DNA of 64,000 nucleotides, from positions 27,424,998 through 27,488,997 of the forward strand of contig NC_044988.1 in NCBI RefSeq assembly GCF_008728515.1, in the 5' to 3' direction. Positions 13,643-24,687 of this stretch are shown here, piece by piece (the stretch's first letter is position 1; the number at the start of each line of letters is the position of its first letter). Below the pieces are notes generated by a model. That model had not been told where the DNA came from. It did no database searches and saw nothing but the letters and a program-made list of their open reading frames with translations. The translations under genes were made by a program, and so were the position numbers. The DNA comes from Papio anubis. Its lineage: Eukaryota > Chordata > Mammalia > Primates > Cercopithecidae.

Positions 13643-14135
13643 TATAGAACACAATAAATTTACTCCTCTTCAAAAGTTTAGCCTGTTAACTACCTTGTTC
13701 TTTGTTCTCAAACTCAACTTTCTTGTTCTCCATGCCTCCTTGCCCCTAGTTACCGTAAACAACTTTCCAATCAGTTCTAATCAATAACTCACATCTGTTC
13801 CCTTGGTTACCTGCTCTGCACCCATTCCTCCCACCAAAACTGCAAGTCCCACCACTGTAACTCACATTCCCCTTCCCTTCCTTATTTGGGAAAATACTCA
13901 GAAATAGCCAGTCGGGTCAGTTTAAATTGTGTGGTCCAACCCCTGTCAATGGGGGAGTGGCACAGAGGTAGGGATTGCATTAGGAATAAAAACCCCTGCT
14001 TTCCTCTGTTCAGTGTGCTCTTGCGATCGTGATTGACACAAGCAGCACCCTTCTGCATTAGTAAGTTGCCTTGCTGAGAAAACTTTTGCCTGAGTGCTGG
14101 TTTCACTTTGCAGCACTGAGCATTTATCTCCAACA
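13643..14135 (+). mobile_element. 5' LTR of the class I provirus
   Basis: 493 bp, matching the 3' LTR (21956-22446) along its full length. It starts TATAGAACAC where the 3' copy has TGTAGGATAC, so the canonical TG has mutated to TA, and it ends CAACA. An AATAAAAACCCC box near 13985 is the probable TATA region. Upstream TTTT (13639-13642) matches the TTTT after the 3' LTR. By eye about 50-55 of roughly 490 positions differ between the two LTRs, which points to an insertion tens of millions of years old. The long minus-strand ORF across it (13882-14343) is a shadow. Confidence 0.9.
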
Positions 14136-14139
14136 AACA

Positions 14140-14157
14140 TGGGGGCTCGTCCAGGAT
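14140..14157 (+). promoter_or_regulatory. Primer-binding site, tRNA-Pro type
   Basis: TGGGGGCTCGTCCAGGAT lies 4 nt after the 5' LTR end. It is complementary to the 3' end of tRNA-Pro with one mismatch (A in place of G near the end). This site primes minus-strand DNA synthesis in this retrovirus class. Confidence 0.9.
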
Positions 14158-14777
14158 TCCCATTCTCCCCCAGGAAGGGGGTCTCCGGTCACCTCTCGTG
14201 AGAAGACACATCCCACTGTCTTGTTGCAGTGTCCTCAGGGTGAGGGATTGGGACCCACCCAGTGCGATGAATAAACCCGGACTCTCAGCAATGCAGGGAG
14301 AAAAAGGCTTGCAACAGCACAGAGAACAGGTAACTCTGTGCACAAACTAAGGTAAGAAATGTCGCTGGAGTGACAAAGTATTTCCTTGGTGGTCAGGATA
14401 CTTTGGAGGTTGAAAGTGTGTGTGAATGGTCACAAGCACTACTGCTTGTAGTGCTGCTTATGTGGATTGTACTAAGCACTATTGCTTTGCAGAGTGAGTG
14501 GTTCCTATCTGTGGTTCCGAGGTTACCTCATATGGCTTAAGGAGGATCCTGCTGTGGGGTTTATACTGGCACACCAATTCTAAGAGGGACCTAAATTCCC
14601 TTCAGGGAAGTCACCAGGGTGGACAAAGTGAAAGAAGGGTACAAGGAGGCTCCAGCAGGTGGGGCTAAAGGATAGGCAAGAAGTCTCTAATACAAGTGAC
14701 CAAGCCTCAATAAGCCTCCAGAGAAGGATAGGCAAGAAATCTGTAATATGAGGGATTGAGCCTAATTAGGACTCCAC

Positions 14778-16474
14778 ATGAGAAATATCCCAAGCAAGAC
14801 AGAGAGTAAAAGAGAGAAAGATAGCAATAAAGATATTCCCCCTGATAGTCCCCTAGGTCTCATGTTAAAATACTGGAAAGATAATGAGAGAACTAAACAT
14901 AAGAAAAAGCAACAAATGATAAAACATTCTGTTTTATTTGGACTCAGGGACCCATCCTCAAATCCTCAATCTTCTGGCCAATGTTTAGGTCAAATGAGGA
15001 TGTGGTGTGTCAACTTCTGATTTAATATGTAAATGATAAAAGTCTGGTTTCTCAAGAAGAACTGGACTATGCTCTTTGTTTGGAGTCAGGGACCTGTTCT
15101 CCTTTTTCCCTTAAAGACAACTAGGGAAAAACTCAATCTTGAATCTCAAAATGAAGAGTCAGAAAAGCCAGTTCCCATGCCTAAAGACTCCAGCACATGG
15201 GATCCCCTAGACCATCTTCCCCTACTCAGTGCCCCTAACCCTTCCTCTCAGGCAGCTGCTGCCATCCCAGATCCCACTCCAGATCCTTCCCCTGCTCATG
15301 TTATGCCTCCTCCTTATAATCCTGATTCTTAGTAATCATCCCATGAGCCTGTTACTTCTCAGCCCAAGTACCCTTCCCTAAAAGTACTCCAATGTGATAT
15401 AGAACCATGGAGAAAGGCTATCCAAAATTTCCCATTTCCCTCCACACCTAAGGAGTCAGCCCCAACTGTCTTCCCCTTAAAGGAGGCACCACAAGGAGGG
15501 GGAGCTATTGGCATTGTGAATGCTCCCTTAACCAGCTTGGAGGTCCAAAGTTTTAAGAAGGAACTTAAGCTATTGTGTGATGACCCTTATGGGTGGCAGA
15601 TCAAGTTGATCAATTATTGGGACCTCAATTATACACTTGTGTTGAGTTAATTTCCATCCTAGGAATCCTCTTTTGGGGGGAAGAAAGAAGTATGATCCAT
15701 AGACCTGCTATGGCAATTTGAGAACGTGAACACCCTCCCAGTCAAAACGTTCCTACTGCAGATCAAAAGTTTCCCGCCCAAGACCCCCAGTGGAACAATA
15801 ACAACATGGCTCACCAGGAAAATATGCAAGACCTAAGGAACACGATAATAAAGGGAATTAAGGAATCAGTACCCCAAACCCAAAAGCTCTCTAAAGCACT
15901 TGATATACAATATGAAAAAGATGAGGGGCCTATGAAATTTCTGGACAGACTAAAGGGCCAAATGAGACAATATGCAGGCCTAAATTTAGAAGATCCCATT
16001 GGACAGGGAATGTTAAAGCTCCATTTTGTCACTAAAAGTTGGCCAGATATTTCATTACAAAAATTAGAAAATTGGGAAAACCAACCTCTGAGTGAACTTC
16101 TTAGGGAAGCTCCAAAAGTGTATGTAAAGAGAGACAAAGAAAAGTAAAAACAAAAGGCAAAACTCATCTTATCCACTTTCCAGCAGGTGGCTCCAAACCC
16201 ACACATTTCTAAACAAAGTTTCCAGGGGGCCAGAAACTATAAAGGGTCCAGACTGCTGTTTAAGCCTCCCTCTAGAGGACCCAGTCCCTCATCTACCAGA
16301 CCCTCTAAAGAATATTGGGGCTGGGGGGCAAAGTTAAAGAATCCCAGGACTGTGAGAGAGGAAAGACAGGATAGGTGCTACAAATGCAGAAGAACAGGCC
16401 ACTTCAAGAGAGCATGTTCTGAATTGGAAAGGGAGAAAGCAGCCCTTCCACTCATGACTTTTGAGGAAGAATAG
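14778..16474 (+). pseudogene. gag pseudogene
   Basis: Gag is the structural polyprotein (matrix, capsid, nucleocapsid). The ATG at 14778 opens a frame starting MRNIPSKTES with the SPLGLMLKYWKD segment typical of the matrix start in this virus class. A proline-rich stretch follows (15180-15330). A capsid-like part reads at 15540-16147, and the nucleocapsid at 16187-16474 has one intact zinc knuckle, CYKCRRTGHFKRAC (C-X2-C-X4-H-X4-C, about 16377-16418). The frame is broken by stops near 15018, 15332, 15648 and 16145 and by frame changes, so no full Gag can be made. The frame ends at the TAG at 16472-16474, just before pro. Confidence 0.85.
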
Positions 16475-16479
16475 GGGAG

Positions 16480-16990
16480 TCAGGGGCTCTGTCTCTTTTG
16501 CTTCGAATCCCACCAGGAGCCCTTGATAAATTTAGAGGTGGGACCCAAACATGAGCTTATCACCTTTTTAGTCGATTCAGGAGTGGCTCGCTTCTCCATT
16601 TGTTTCCCTCCACCTAACATTGCTTGCTCTTCAGAAGAACTTTTAGTATCTGGGGTAAAAGGAGAAGATTTAAGGCAAGAATCTTAGAAAGTACAGAAGT
16701 TAAATACCAAGATCAATTGACTCATATCAAATTTTTATTGATTCCTGAGGCAGGACCTAATCTACTGGGAAGAGACTTAATGCTAAAATTAGGCATAGGC
16801 CTACAAGTTTGCCCTAAAGGACTTCCTACCTCATTAAACCCACTCACCACTGCAGATGAAAAATACAGTAATCCCCATGTCTGGTCAAGGGAGGGAAACC
16901 TAGGGAAACTCCGAATCCTTCCAAACCACATCAAGCTGAAAACTGCCAGGGAAGTAGTGAGGAGGAAAAATACCCCATTCCCCTAGAGGG
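16480..16990 (+). pseudogene. Retroviral protease (pro) pseudogene
   Basis: An aspartic protease region downstream of gag. The active-site motif appears as VDSGV (about 16571-16585) where D-S/T-G-A is usual. A second typical block, LLGRDLMLKLG (about 16759-16791), is in a different register of the broken frame. The sequence leads into pol without a clear boundary. Confidence 0.75.
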
Positions 16991-18150
16991 CAGAATAGGG
17001 TTAAAGCCTATCATTGAAAGTCTTATTAAATATGGACTCCCTTATACCCTGTATGTCCCCTTATAATACTCCAATATTGCCAGTCAAGAAAGCAGATCGG
17101 TCATATCGACTGGTGCAAGATCTTAGAGCCACCAATCAAATAGTCCAGACTACCCATCCTGTTGTCCTCAACCCATACACCATTCTCAGCATAATTTCAT
17201 GTAATCATCAGTGGTTTACAGTAATAGACTTAAAGGATGCCTTCTGGGCATGCCCCTTGGCTGAAGACAGCCAAGACATATTTGGAGTGGGAGGATCCTT
17301 ATTTAGGGAAAAAACAACAGTATCAATAGAATTCAAGGGTTCACAGACTCCCTAAACCTTTTTTCTCCAAATCTTAGAACAAGTGTTAGAAACAGTTGTC
17401 ATCCCAAAGCAGATATGCCTGCTCCAGTATGTGGATGATATTCTTATATCTGGTGAAGATGTAAAGAAAGTAGCTGGTTTCTCTACACATATTCTTAACC
17501 ATCTGGAGTTTGAGGGGCTATGGGTCTCAAAGGGAAAGCTTCAGTATGTGGAGCCTGAAGTTAATATTTAAGGCCATCAGTGTAGGTAAGTGAAGGATAG
17601 GGCCTGAGTGAGTTGAAGGCATTGTGTCCTTATCCCTGCCTCAAACTAAGCAAGAACTCAGAAAATTTCTAGGATTAGTTGGATATTGCCACTTATGTAT
17701 TGACTCATATGCCCCAAAAAGTAAACTTTTATATGAAAAGCTTACCTACTGGAAGCCAGACCATCTTCTGTGGACTTCTAAGGAAGTTGAGCAGGTTGAA
17801 GAGCTGAAATACAGACTCATAACCACCCCTGTTTTAGCCTTACCTTCCCTAAAAAGCCATTTCATCTTTTTGTTAACGTAAATAATAGGGTAGCTTTAGG
17901 GGTGCTTACTCAAGAACACAGTGGCTGCTGGCAGCCCATAGCCTTCCTATCAAAAGTTTTACACCCAGTTACCTGTGGATGGCCTTAATGCATTCAATCT
18001 GTTGCAGCTACAGAAGTATTAGTTGAAGAAACCAGAAAATTAACCTTTGGGGGAAAATTAACTGTAAGCACACCCCACCAAGTTACAGTTACTTTAAATC
18101 AAAAAGCAGGAAGGTGGCTCACTGACCCCAGAATCTTGAAATATTGAAAT
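16990..18150 (+). pseudogene. Reverse transcriptase domain of pol, pseudogene
   Basis: The polymerase that copies viral RNA into DNA. Readable blocks in order are the start SLIPCMSPYNTPILPVKK (from about 17032), YRLVQDLRATN, WFTVIDLKDAFWACPL with its catalytic aspartate, and LLQYVDDILIS with an intact YVDD motif (about 17425-17440), then the thumb/connection KFLGLVGYCHLCIDSYAPK (about 17660-17715). Stops near 17355, 17571 and 17879 and frame changes separate these blocks, so the enzyme cannot be made. Confidence 0.9.
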
Positions 18151-18925
18151 TGAATCTTGAAAAATTGAAATATGAGGCTATTGTACTAGAAAAAGATGAC
18201 TTAACCTTAACTACTGATAATTCACTCAACCCAGCAGGTTTCTTGACAGGAGACCCAAATCTAAAAAGAGAACACCTATGTTTAGATTCCATTGACTACC
18301 AAATGAAGGTCAGGCTAGATCTAAGAGAGACGCCTTTCAAAATGGGGTGATGCTTATTTATAGATGATTCCTCCCAAGTAATCAAAGGAGAAAGGCATAA
18401 TGAGTATTCAGTAATTGATGGAGAAACTCTTGAAGAAATAGAGTCAGGAAGGTTGCCCAAAGTTGATCTGCCCAAGCTTGTGAACTATTTGCACTCAACC
18501 AGGCCTTAAAACACTTATAGAACAAGGAAGAAACTCTTTATACTGATTCTAAGTACGCCTTTGGAGTAGGACATACATTTGGAAAAATTTGGCCTGAGCA
18601 AGGTCTTATTAATATTAAAGGCCAAAATCTTGCCCATGAAGATCTAATCATCCACGTTTTAAACAATCTCCAGTTGCCAGAAGAAATAGCCATTGTACAT
18701 GTACCCAGACACCAAAAAGACTTTTCCTTTACAAGTTGTAGAAATAACCTTGCAAATCAAGTAGCTAAGCAGGCTGCTGTTTCATCTGAAACACCTATCT
18801 TTCACTTAACTCCTTGTCTTCCTCCCCCTGCTGCAATCTCTATCTTCTCTGCTGCAGAAAAGGAAAAATTAATTAGAATAGGAGCCAAAGAAAACTCAGA
18901 AGGAAAATGGGTGTTACCAGACCAA
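18150..18925 (+). pseudogene. RNase H domain of pol, pseudogene
   Basis: It follows reverse transcriptase. Readable pieces include LFIDDSSQVI (about 18355-18385, an aspartate expected in the active site), YTDSKYAFGV (about 18541-18570, another) and IVHVPRHQK (about 18692-18718). Frame shifts separate them. The preceding connection region at 18144-18350 is open but lacks a distinctive motif. Confidence 0.8.
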
Positions 18926-19930
18926 TGAGAAATACTATCCAAACCCATCATGAGAGAAATCCTGTCCCATCTGCATCAAGGGACCCATTGGGGACCCCAA
19001 GCTATGTGTGATGCAGTTCTCCGGGTTTATGGGTGTTTAGGAATTTATACTGTAGCCAAACAGGTTAAAGATAGTTGCTTCATATGTAAAAAAAAAACCA
19101 ACAAACAAGTTTAAAGAAATCACCCCTTGCGGGGAGGGATCCAGGGCTAAGATCATTCCAAAGTGTTCAAATTGACTACACTGAAATGCCCCCAATCAGT
19201 CGCCTAAAGTACTTATTAGTAATAGTAGATCACCTCACTCATTGGGTTGAAGCCATTCCCTTTTCAAATGCAATGGCCAACAATGTAGTTAAAACATTAA
19301 TTGAAAAGATAGTGTCCAGGTTTGGACTAATAGCAAATATTGATTCAGAAATGGAACCCATTTCACAGCGCATATCATTAAAAAGCTATCCCAAGCCCTA
19401 GACGTTAAATGGGAATATCATACTCCTTGGCATCCACCTTCATCAGGAAGAGTAGAAAGGATGAATCAGACCTTAAAGAACCACTTAACCAAATTAGTTC
19501 TAGAGACTCAGTTGCCATGGACCAAATGTCTTCTTATTGCCTTAGTAAGAATCCAAGCTGTTCCTTGGAAAGATATTGGCCTTTCTCCTTATGAGATGCT
19601 CTGTGGATTGCCTTATTTACACTCCGCTGCTGACATTCCTACATTTGAAACAAAAGATCAGTTCCTCAGGAATTATATACCTGGTGTCTCCTCTACTTTC
19701 TCTTTTTTTAAAACCAAAGGTCTCCTAGCACAGGCGCTGCCCCTGGAGTTCCCAGTACATCAACATCAGCCTGGGGATGGATCACGTCCTCATCAAAAGC
19801 TGGAAAGAAGATAAACTTGAGCCGGCCTGGGAAGGGCTTTACCTGGTGCTTCTAACCACTGAAACCACAGTCCCAACAGCAGAAAAAGGATGGACCCATC
19901 ACACCTGAATCAAGAAAGCACTACCACCTC
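18926..19930 (+). pseudogene. Integrase domain of pol, pseudogene
   Basis: The family enzyme joins viral DNA to the chromosome. The N-terminal HHCC zinc finger is visible around 18965-19090 (HLHQGTHWG, then CFICKK). The core begins with FQIDYTEMP (about 19165-19190), continues as LLVIVDHLTHWVEA, and the third acidic residue is in GRVERMNQTLKNHL (about 19449-19490). The second aspartate region reads IDSEM instead of the usual IDSDN-G. The ORF changes frame twice between 19401 and 19461. The C-terminal part merges with the env start near 19946. Confidence 0.85.
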
Positions 19931-19945
19931 TGCAGTCATGGGTTA

Positions 19946-21936
19946 TTGGCCCAGGGAAAATCCCTTCAAACTAAAGCTAAGAAAAGTTTAACTCTCTTTC
20001 ATCTATTCCATTACTCTTTCTTCTTTTCTCATTCTATTGCCAACCACCTTGTTATCAACGTAACTAAAGCGATTTCACTCCAAATTATTACGTTTGATGC
20101 TTGTTTAGCCATACCCTGTAGAGATCTTCAAAGTCAAAGGCAACTCTCAGCCTCAGAAAAGTATCCCTGCCCCTTTAAATTAAGAGGCTCCCCCTACCAA
20201 GACCCTTGCTTTTTAACAAATACAGAGAAACAGGTCTGCCATAGCTGGAATGATGTTCTGCGGACAACCAAATATCAAGACTAAACCTCATTGACAGGTG
20301 GTTGTGTATCCTTAAAACCATACATTCACTTTACTAAAGAAAGCACCCCCACCCCAGTTGCTAGTGTAACCAGTGTAATCCAGTGCAAATTTCTATTCTC
20401 ACTTCTACCTCTACTGATCCTAGACCTACTTTGAGCCGCTTCTATGGCATGGGAGCCAACTTGGCTGGCACAGACCTCATAGGGTCTTTCAAAATCCCTC
20501 ATTGTCTTCACCCCCTTCCCTCTCTTCTCCTTCTAAGCCTTCTTCTAATCAAACTGCCATCCCCTCTATACCCAATGATAAGACTAAAGTAGATATTGTA
20601 GAAGTAAATGATCTAAGGCAAACTTTAGCAATTGAAACAGGATATCAAGATGCAAATGCCTGGTTGGAATGGATCAAATATTCCATCCACATGCTAAACA
20701 AAAGCAATTGTTATGCTTGTGTGCATGGCTGGCCAGAGGCCCAGATTGTACCCTTTCCACTCAGATGGTCCCCCCAGCTGACCGCGCATGGGCTGCATGA
20801 AGCTCTCTTCCAGGATTATACAGCTTGGGGCAATAAATAATGCCAAGTTCTCTCTTTCTGCTCTATCCTGAAGTCCAACACCCTTCAGGTCAGCCCCTGA
20901 AGGCCATCCAGCTTCCATCTCCCAATGTCAATTTCACTTGGTGTCTCTCACGACAAGGGGAAAACTTGGCATTCCTCGGAAGCTTAACAGGATGCAATAA
21001 GCTTAAGCCCTTCCAGAAGCTTACCCGTCAGTCCACCCTTAGCTATCCTTGAGCAGATGTACGGTGGTACTGTGGCAGACCCTTACTGGACACTTGCCAA
21101 GTAACTGGAGTGGTACTTGTGCTCTTGTCTAATTGACTACCCCTTTCACTACGGCTGCAAGAGAAGTAAGCAGTGAGGCTATGATTCCTTTCCATTTACC
21201 AAACCACCTTTCTAGCCATCCTGTAAAAGGGTTATCAACTCCAGAATTTTTAGCTAATTCATTGGATAAAGAGGTATGTCCCTGTAAGGCCCTTGTTATG
21301 CTCCCATCGGGGGTAGTATTGTTTGGGATGATGGCATAACCTTGAGCTTTAATTATGACGCAAACTCCACCTTTTTCAGCTAACATCATGTCTAGGGCCA
21401 TTCTTTTTTCCCAAACCATCTGGCTAGTAGGCCCTAACTAGTCAGCTATTACTTTGACAGCATCTCTAGTGTAATTAACAAATCATTGCTGGTTATAATA
21501 GATGTAATTTATCCAATTTACATTTTTATTAATAGTTACACATTAAAATATTGATTCAAATCCTGCAGCTATTTGGTCTGGGTTTTGAATTTATCAGGTA
21601 CTCCCTATGGGACTCCAATTGCATCTAAATAAACTTGAGAGTCAAAAGACTCATAAGGGGGTTCTCCTATTTTACAGTGTTGTGCTTTTTCTTTTTCTGG
21701 TAGATGAAATGCCAGGGTGAAAGGGGTAGGCAGCCGTAGTAGGTGTACTAATTCTTGTTGGGTGTTGTGTCATACCATGCATCAGTGGGCTAGTACAAAG
21801 GCTTATAGAAATAGCACTTACTAAAACCTCCCTTAGCTCTCCTCCACCTTATTCAGATAAGCTTTTCCTTTTAGAGGATCAAGTTGAACAGCAAAACCAA
21901 GACATGTTAAAAAGGTTTAAAGAGGAAGGACTATAA
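19946..21936 (+). pseudogene. env pseudogene with an inverted internal segment
   Basis: Env is the surface and transmembrane glycoprotein. An ATG at 19946 is followed by a hydrophobic signal-like stretch (LTLFHLFHYSFFFSHS, codons about 16-31). Surface-subunit text continues on the plus strand through 20284, 20502-20840 and to about 21149 (for example WSGTCALV at 21102-21125), with several stops and frame changes. From 21150 to 21729 the coding text is on the minus strand. The plus strand resumes at 21730 with the hydrophobic membrane anchor (AAVVGVLILVGCC) and a cytoplasmic tail (LVQRLIEIALTKTSLSSPPP, then SDKLFLLED), ending at a TAA near 21934-21936. Non-functional. Confidence 0.85.
21150..21729 (-). 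other. In-place inversion inside env (transmembrane subunit on the minus strand)
   Basis: Read on the minus strand from 21729 down, this segment gives the start of the transmembrane region (PTPFTLAFHLPEKEKA), then DAIGVP, then a heptad/immunosuppressive-type region (KRMALDMMLAEKGGVC) and the membrane-proximal FTGWLERWFGKWKG, which belongs directly before the plus-strand anchor at 21730. In the ectodomain the expected C-X6-C-C pattern reads C-X6-G-Y, so the cysteine pair is lost. Short inverted copies flank the breaks: CTACCCCTTTCAC at 21137-21149 recurs inverted at 21717-21729, and GCAGCCGTAGT at 21730-21740 recurs inverted at 21148-21158. Confidence 0.85.
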
Positions 21937-21939
21937 AAA

Positions 21940-21955
21940 TTAAGAGGGGGGAAAT
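21940..21955 (+). promoter_or_regulatory. Polypurine tract
   Basis: TTAAGAGGGGGGAAAT directly precedes the 3' LTR start TGTAGG. This purine run primes plus-strand DNA synthesis in retroviruses. Its plus orientation confirms that the inversion did not extend to the 3' LTR. Confidence 0.85.
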
Positions 21956-22446
21956 TGTAGGATACAATAAGTTTATTCCTCTTCAAATATTTAGCGTGTT
22001 AAATACCTTGTTCTTTGTTCTCAAACTCAACTTTCGTGTTCTCCATGCCTCCTTGCCCCTAGTTACTGTAAATAACCTTCCCCTCACTTCTAATCAATAA
22101 CTCACATCTGTTCCCTTGGCTACCTGCTCTACACCCATTCCTCCCACAGAAACTGCATGTCCCACCACTGTAACTGACATCTCCCTTCCCTTCCTTATTT
22201 GGGAAAATATTCACAAATAGCCAATCAGGTCAGTTTAGATTGTGCAGTCCAACCCTAGACCATGGGGGAGTGACACAGAGGTAGGGATTGCATTAGGAAT
22301 AAAAACCCCTGCTTTCCTTTATCCAGTGTGCTCTTGCAATCGTGATTGATGCAAGTAGCACCTTCTGCTAAGTAAGTTGCCTTGCTGAGAAAACTTTTGT
22401 CTGAGTGCTGGTTTCACTTTGTGGCACCAAGCATTTATCTCCACCA
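21956..22446 (+). mobile_element. 3' LTR of the class I provirus
   Basis: 491 bp from TGTAGGATAC to CTCCACCA, so it keeps the canonical TG...CA ends. TTTT (22447-22450) follows and matches the 5' flank. The AATAAAAACCCC box is conserved with the 5' LTR. Confidence 0.9.
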
Positions 22447-22609
22447 TTTTTGGTGGCTATTTTGAAATATTTTCCTGTTAAATATGACATCTGGTTGCTT
22501 TCATAGGCAGTTTTGTGTTGCCTGCTTTTTTCCTGTGTATGGGTCAGTCACACTTTCCTGTTTCTTTGCATAATTTTTTGTTGTAAATGGGACATTTTAG
22601 ATAATATAT

Positions 22610-22991
22610 TGTATTAGCTCATTTGCGGAATACCTGAGGGTGGGTAATTTATAAAGAAAAGAGGTTTGTTTGGCTTACCATTCTACAGGCTGTATAAGAA
22701 GCATGGCATGAGCATCTACTTCTGCTTAGGGCCTCAGAAAGGGGAAGAAGGCATGTCACATGTGAGAAAGGAAGAGGTGAGAGAAGGAAGGGTATGGCTC
22801 TTTTCAACTATCAGTTCTTAAATGAACTAATAGAGTGATAACCCACTTATTACAAAGAGAAAGGGACCATGCCATTCATGAGGGATCTACCCCCAACACC
22901 CAAGCACCTCTTAGTAAGCCAAAATTCCAACAACACTGGGGATCAAGTTTTAACATAAGATTTGGAGGGGACAAACATCCAAACTATGTCA
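22610..22991 (-). mobile_element. MST-like solo LTR (ERVL-MaLR group), minus strand
   Basis: It begins TGTATTAGCTC and continues with 'gggtgggtaatttataaagaaaag', 'gcaggctgt', 'ggcctcag', 'catgccattcatgagg' and 'atttggaggggac', ending near AACTATGTCA. This is the reverse complement of the MST/THE1 LTR layout. It sits at the junction between two parts of the old L1. Confidence 0.75.
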
Positions 22992-23094
22992 CATTCTGTA
23001 GCAGTTCTGAGCACTAGACTTCCCTCTCCTGGGCTATTATTATTTGCTTTTTTTTTTTTCTTTACCAGCTGGGTTATTTTACTGAAGTTTTATG

Positions 23095-23118
23095 TGCACA
23101 CACACACGCACACACACG
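23095..23118. repeat. Short (CA)n microsatellite
   Basis: Interrupted CA repeat with one CG variant unit, about 12 units, within the probable L1 5' region. Confidence 0.8.
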
Positions 23119-24111
23119 TTAAGCCACTGATGTTGCTCCTCAGGGAGGCATGGCTTTGGGGATGGCTACAGTAACCCTGGGATAATAATAGGATTGGTAG
23201 GACTCTTTTTCTTTCCTTCCCTGACCACACCCACCTATTGAACTCCACTAATTGCTGGTTGATTGCTTTATTGTTTTAAAAAGTACCCTGAGGGCATAAA
23301 TAGCTTTACAAACTAATTCACCCTAAATTGTGGTCCCTTTGAAGGAATGATTTTTGTGGTCAGTGCTTGATAATTGTTTTCACCCTATGAGGGCTCCTTC
23401 CAGCTGTCATATTCTGGTTCTCTCCTAGGCAACCCACAGTCTAGGCTCTATCTTCATTAACTTCACAAATGTGCCTCCAAGTGCCTTTCACCACAGTCTT
23501 CACTGCTCTTGAGAGTGCCCTTTGGCTTGTGCTCTCCACAGTGTGTTGCAAATGAAGTCAGTTTCCTTGGGAAGAGATTGAGAGTTACTTGTTTTATAGC
23601 TTGCTCTTTCCCCAGGCAAAATCTCTAAGCCAGGGTTCTAGAGCTTGGGGTGAAGACAAAGACAAGTTGCTTTCTGAGTGACAGCTGTGCTCTAGGATCT
23701 GAGTGCTTGGTGGAGGGCAGATGCCACAGCCTGAGCTTGTTTTTAGTGGCATGGAACCACCGCCTCATGAACTGCAGCAAGAGTGACTGGGGCCCCAGTG
23801 CTTTTAATGTGCCTGTCCAAGGTACAGTCTCCACTCCATAACTGGGGGATAGGAGGAAGGGAGCCCCCATTCTGACTGAACACACCCACTACTTAACCTC
23901 AGCAACAGATAGAGGCTGAAGTCCTGCTCCTCCAGGGAAGAAAGCCCTCTCCACTGGGAGCTAGAGGGAGAGGGATCCCGGTCTTCTTGGCTACAGCAAC
24001 ATGATGCTAAGTCTATGCCTCATTAAGCTGGGAAAGGGGAAGGAGAGTAGTCTTGGTTCAAATACCAGAGACTCTCACATTTCTTACCAAATTATTGTTG
24101 TAGGCTTTTAT

Positions 24112-24413
24112 TTATTTATTTATTTTTTGAGACGGAGTCGCGCTCTGTCGCCCAGCTGGAGTGCAGTGGCCGGATCTCAGCTCACTGCAAGCTCCGCCTC
24201 CCGGGTTTACGCCATTCTCCTGCCTCAGCCTCCTGAGTATCTGGGACTACAGGCGCCCGCCACCACGCCCGGCTAATTTTTTGTATTTTTAGTAGAGATG
24301 GGTTTTCACTGTGTTAGCCAGGATGGTCTCGATCTCCTGACCTCATGATCCACCTACCTTGGCCTCCCAAAGTGCTGGGATTACAGGAGTGAGCCACCGC
24401 GCCGCACCGGCCT
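24112..24413 (-). mobile_element. Young Alu with Old World monkey AluYR-type diagnostics
   Basis: Complete dimer in reverse orientation: (TTTA)n tail, GACGGAGTCGCGCTCTG, then the diagnostic TGGCCGGATCTCAGCTC, and GTTAGCCAGGATGGTCTCGA of the AluY group. It is directly followed by another Alu. In human Y elements the same place normally reads GGCGCGATCTCGG, so this copy supports a cercopithecoid source. Confidence 0.85.
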
Positions 24414-24687
24414 TTGTTTGTTTTTTGACAGTCTTACTCTGTCTCCCAGGCTGGAGTGCAGTGGCGCGATCTCAGCTCACTACAAGCTCCGCCTCCCGGA
24501 TTCAAGCCATTCTACTGCCTCAGCCTCCCAAGTAGAGTAGCTGGGACTACAGATGCCCTCTACCACGCCCAGCTAATTTTCTTTGTATTTTTAGTAGTGA
24601 TGGGGTTTCACCATGTTAACCAGGATGGTCTCAATCTCCTGACCTCATGATCTGCCTGCCTCGGCTTCCCAAAGTGTTGGGATTATT
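24414..24687 (-). mobile_element. AluY-like, minus strand, truncated
   Basis: A second reverse Alu abutting the first. It has GGCGCGATCTCAGCTC and ACCAGGATGGTCTCAATCTCC and stops at 'gtgttgggatta', so it lacks the last 30-40 bp of the left-arm start. This makes a tandem Alu pair in one orientation. Confidence 0.8.

Larger units (their letters stand above)
13643..22446 (+). mobile_element. Two-LTR class I endogenous retrovirus (gammaretrovirus-like)
   Basis: An 8.8-kb provirus with LTR, primer site, gag, pro, pol, env, polypurine tract and LTR in order, flanked by TTTT on both sides (4-bp duplication, as in gammaretroviruses) and inserted in an old L1. All genes contain stops and frameshifts. 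Gammaretrovirus-like traits are the tRNA-Pro-type primer site, one zinc knuckle in gag and the env tail. Related human families include the tRNA-Pro-primed HUERS-P/HERV-P group, but I cannot assign the family without a repeat library. Part of env is inverted, as listed separately. Confidence 0.9.

Noticed and set aside
13882..14343. 153-codon minus-strand ORF
   Set aside because: It is antisense to the proviral 5' LTR, primer site and leader. The plus strand explains the sequence fully, and the ORF has no family motif.
15811..16206. 131-codon minus-strand ORF
   Set aside because: Antisense shadow of the gag capsid region. It exists because gag codon use lacks the complementary stop triplets here.
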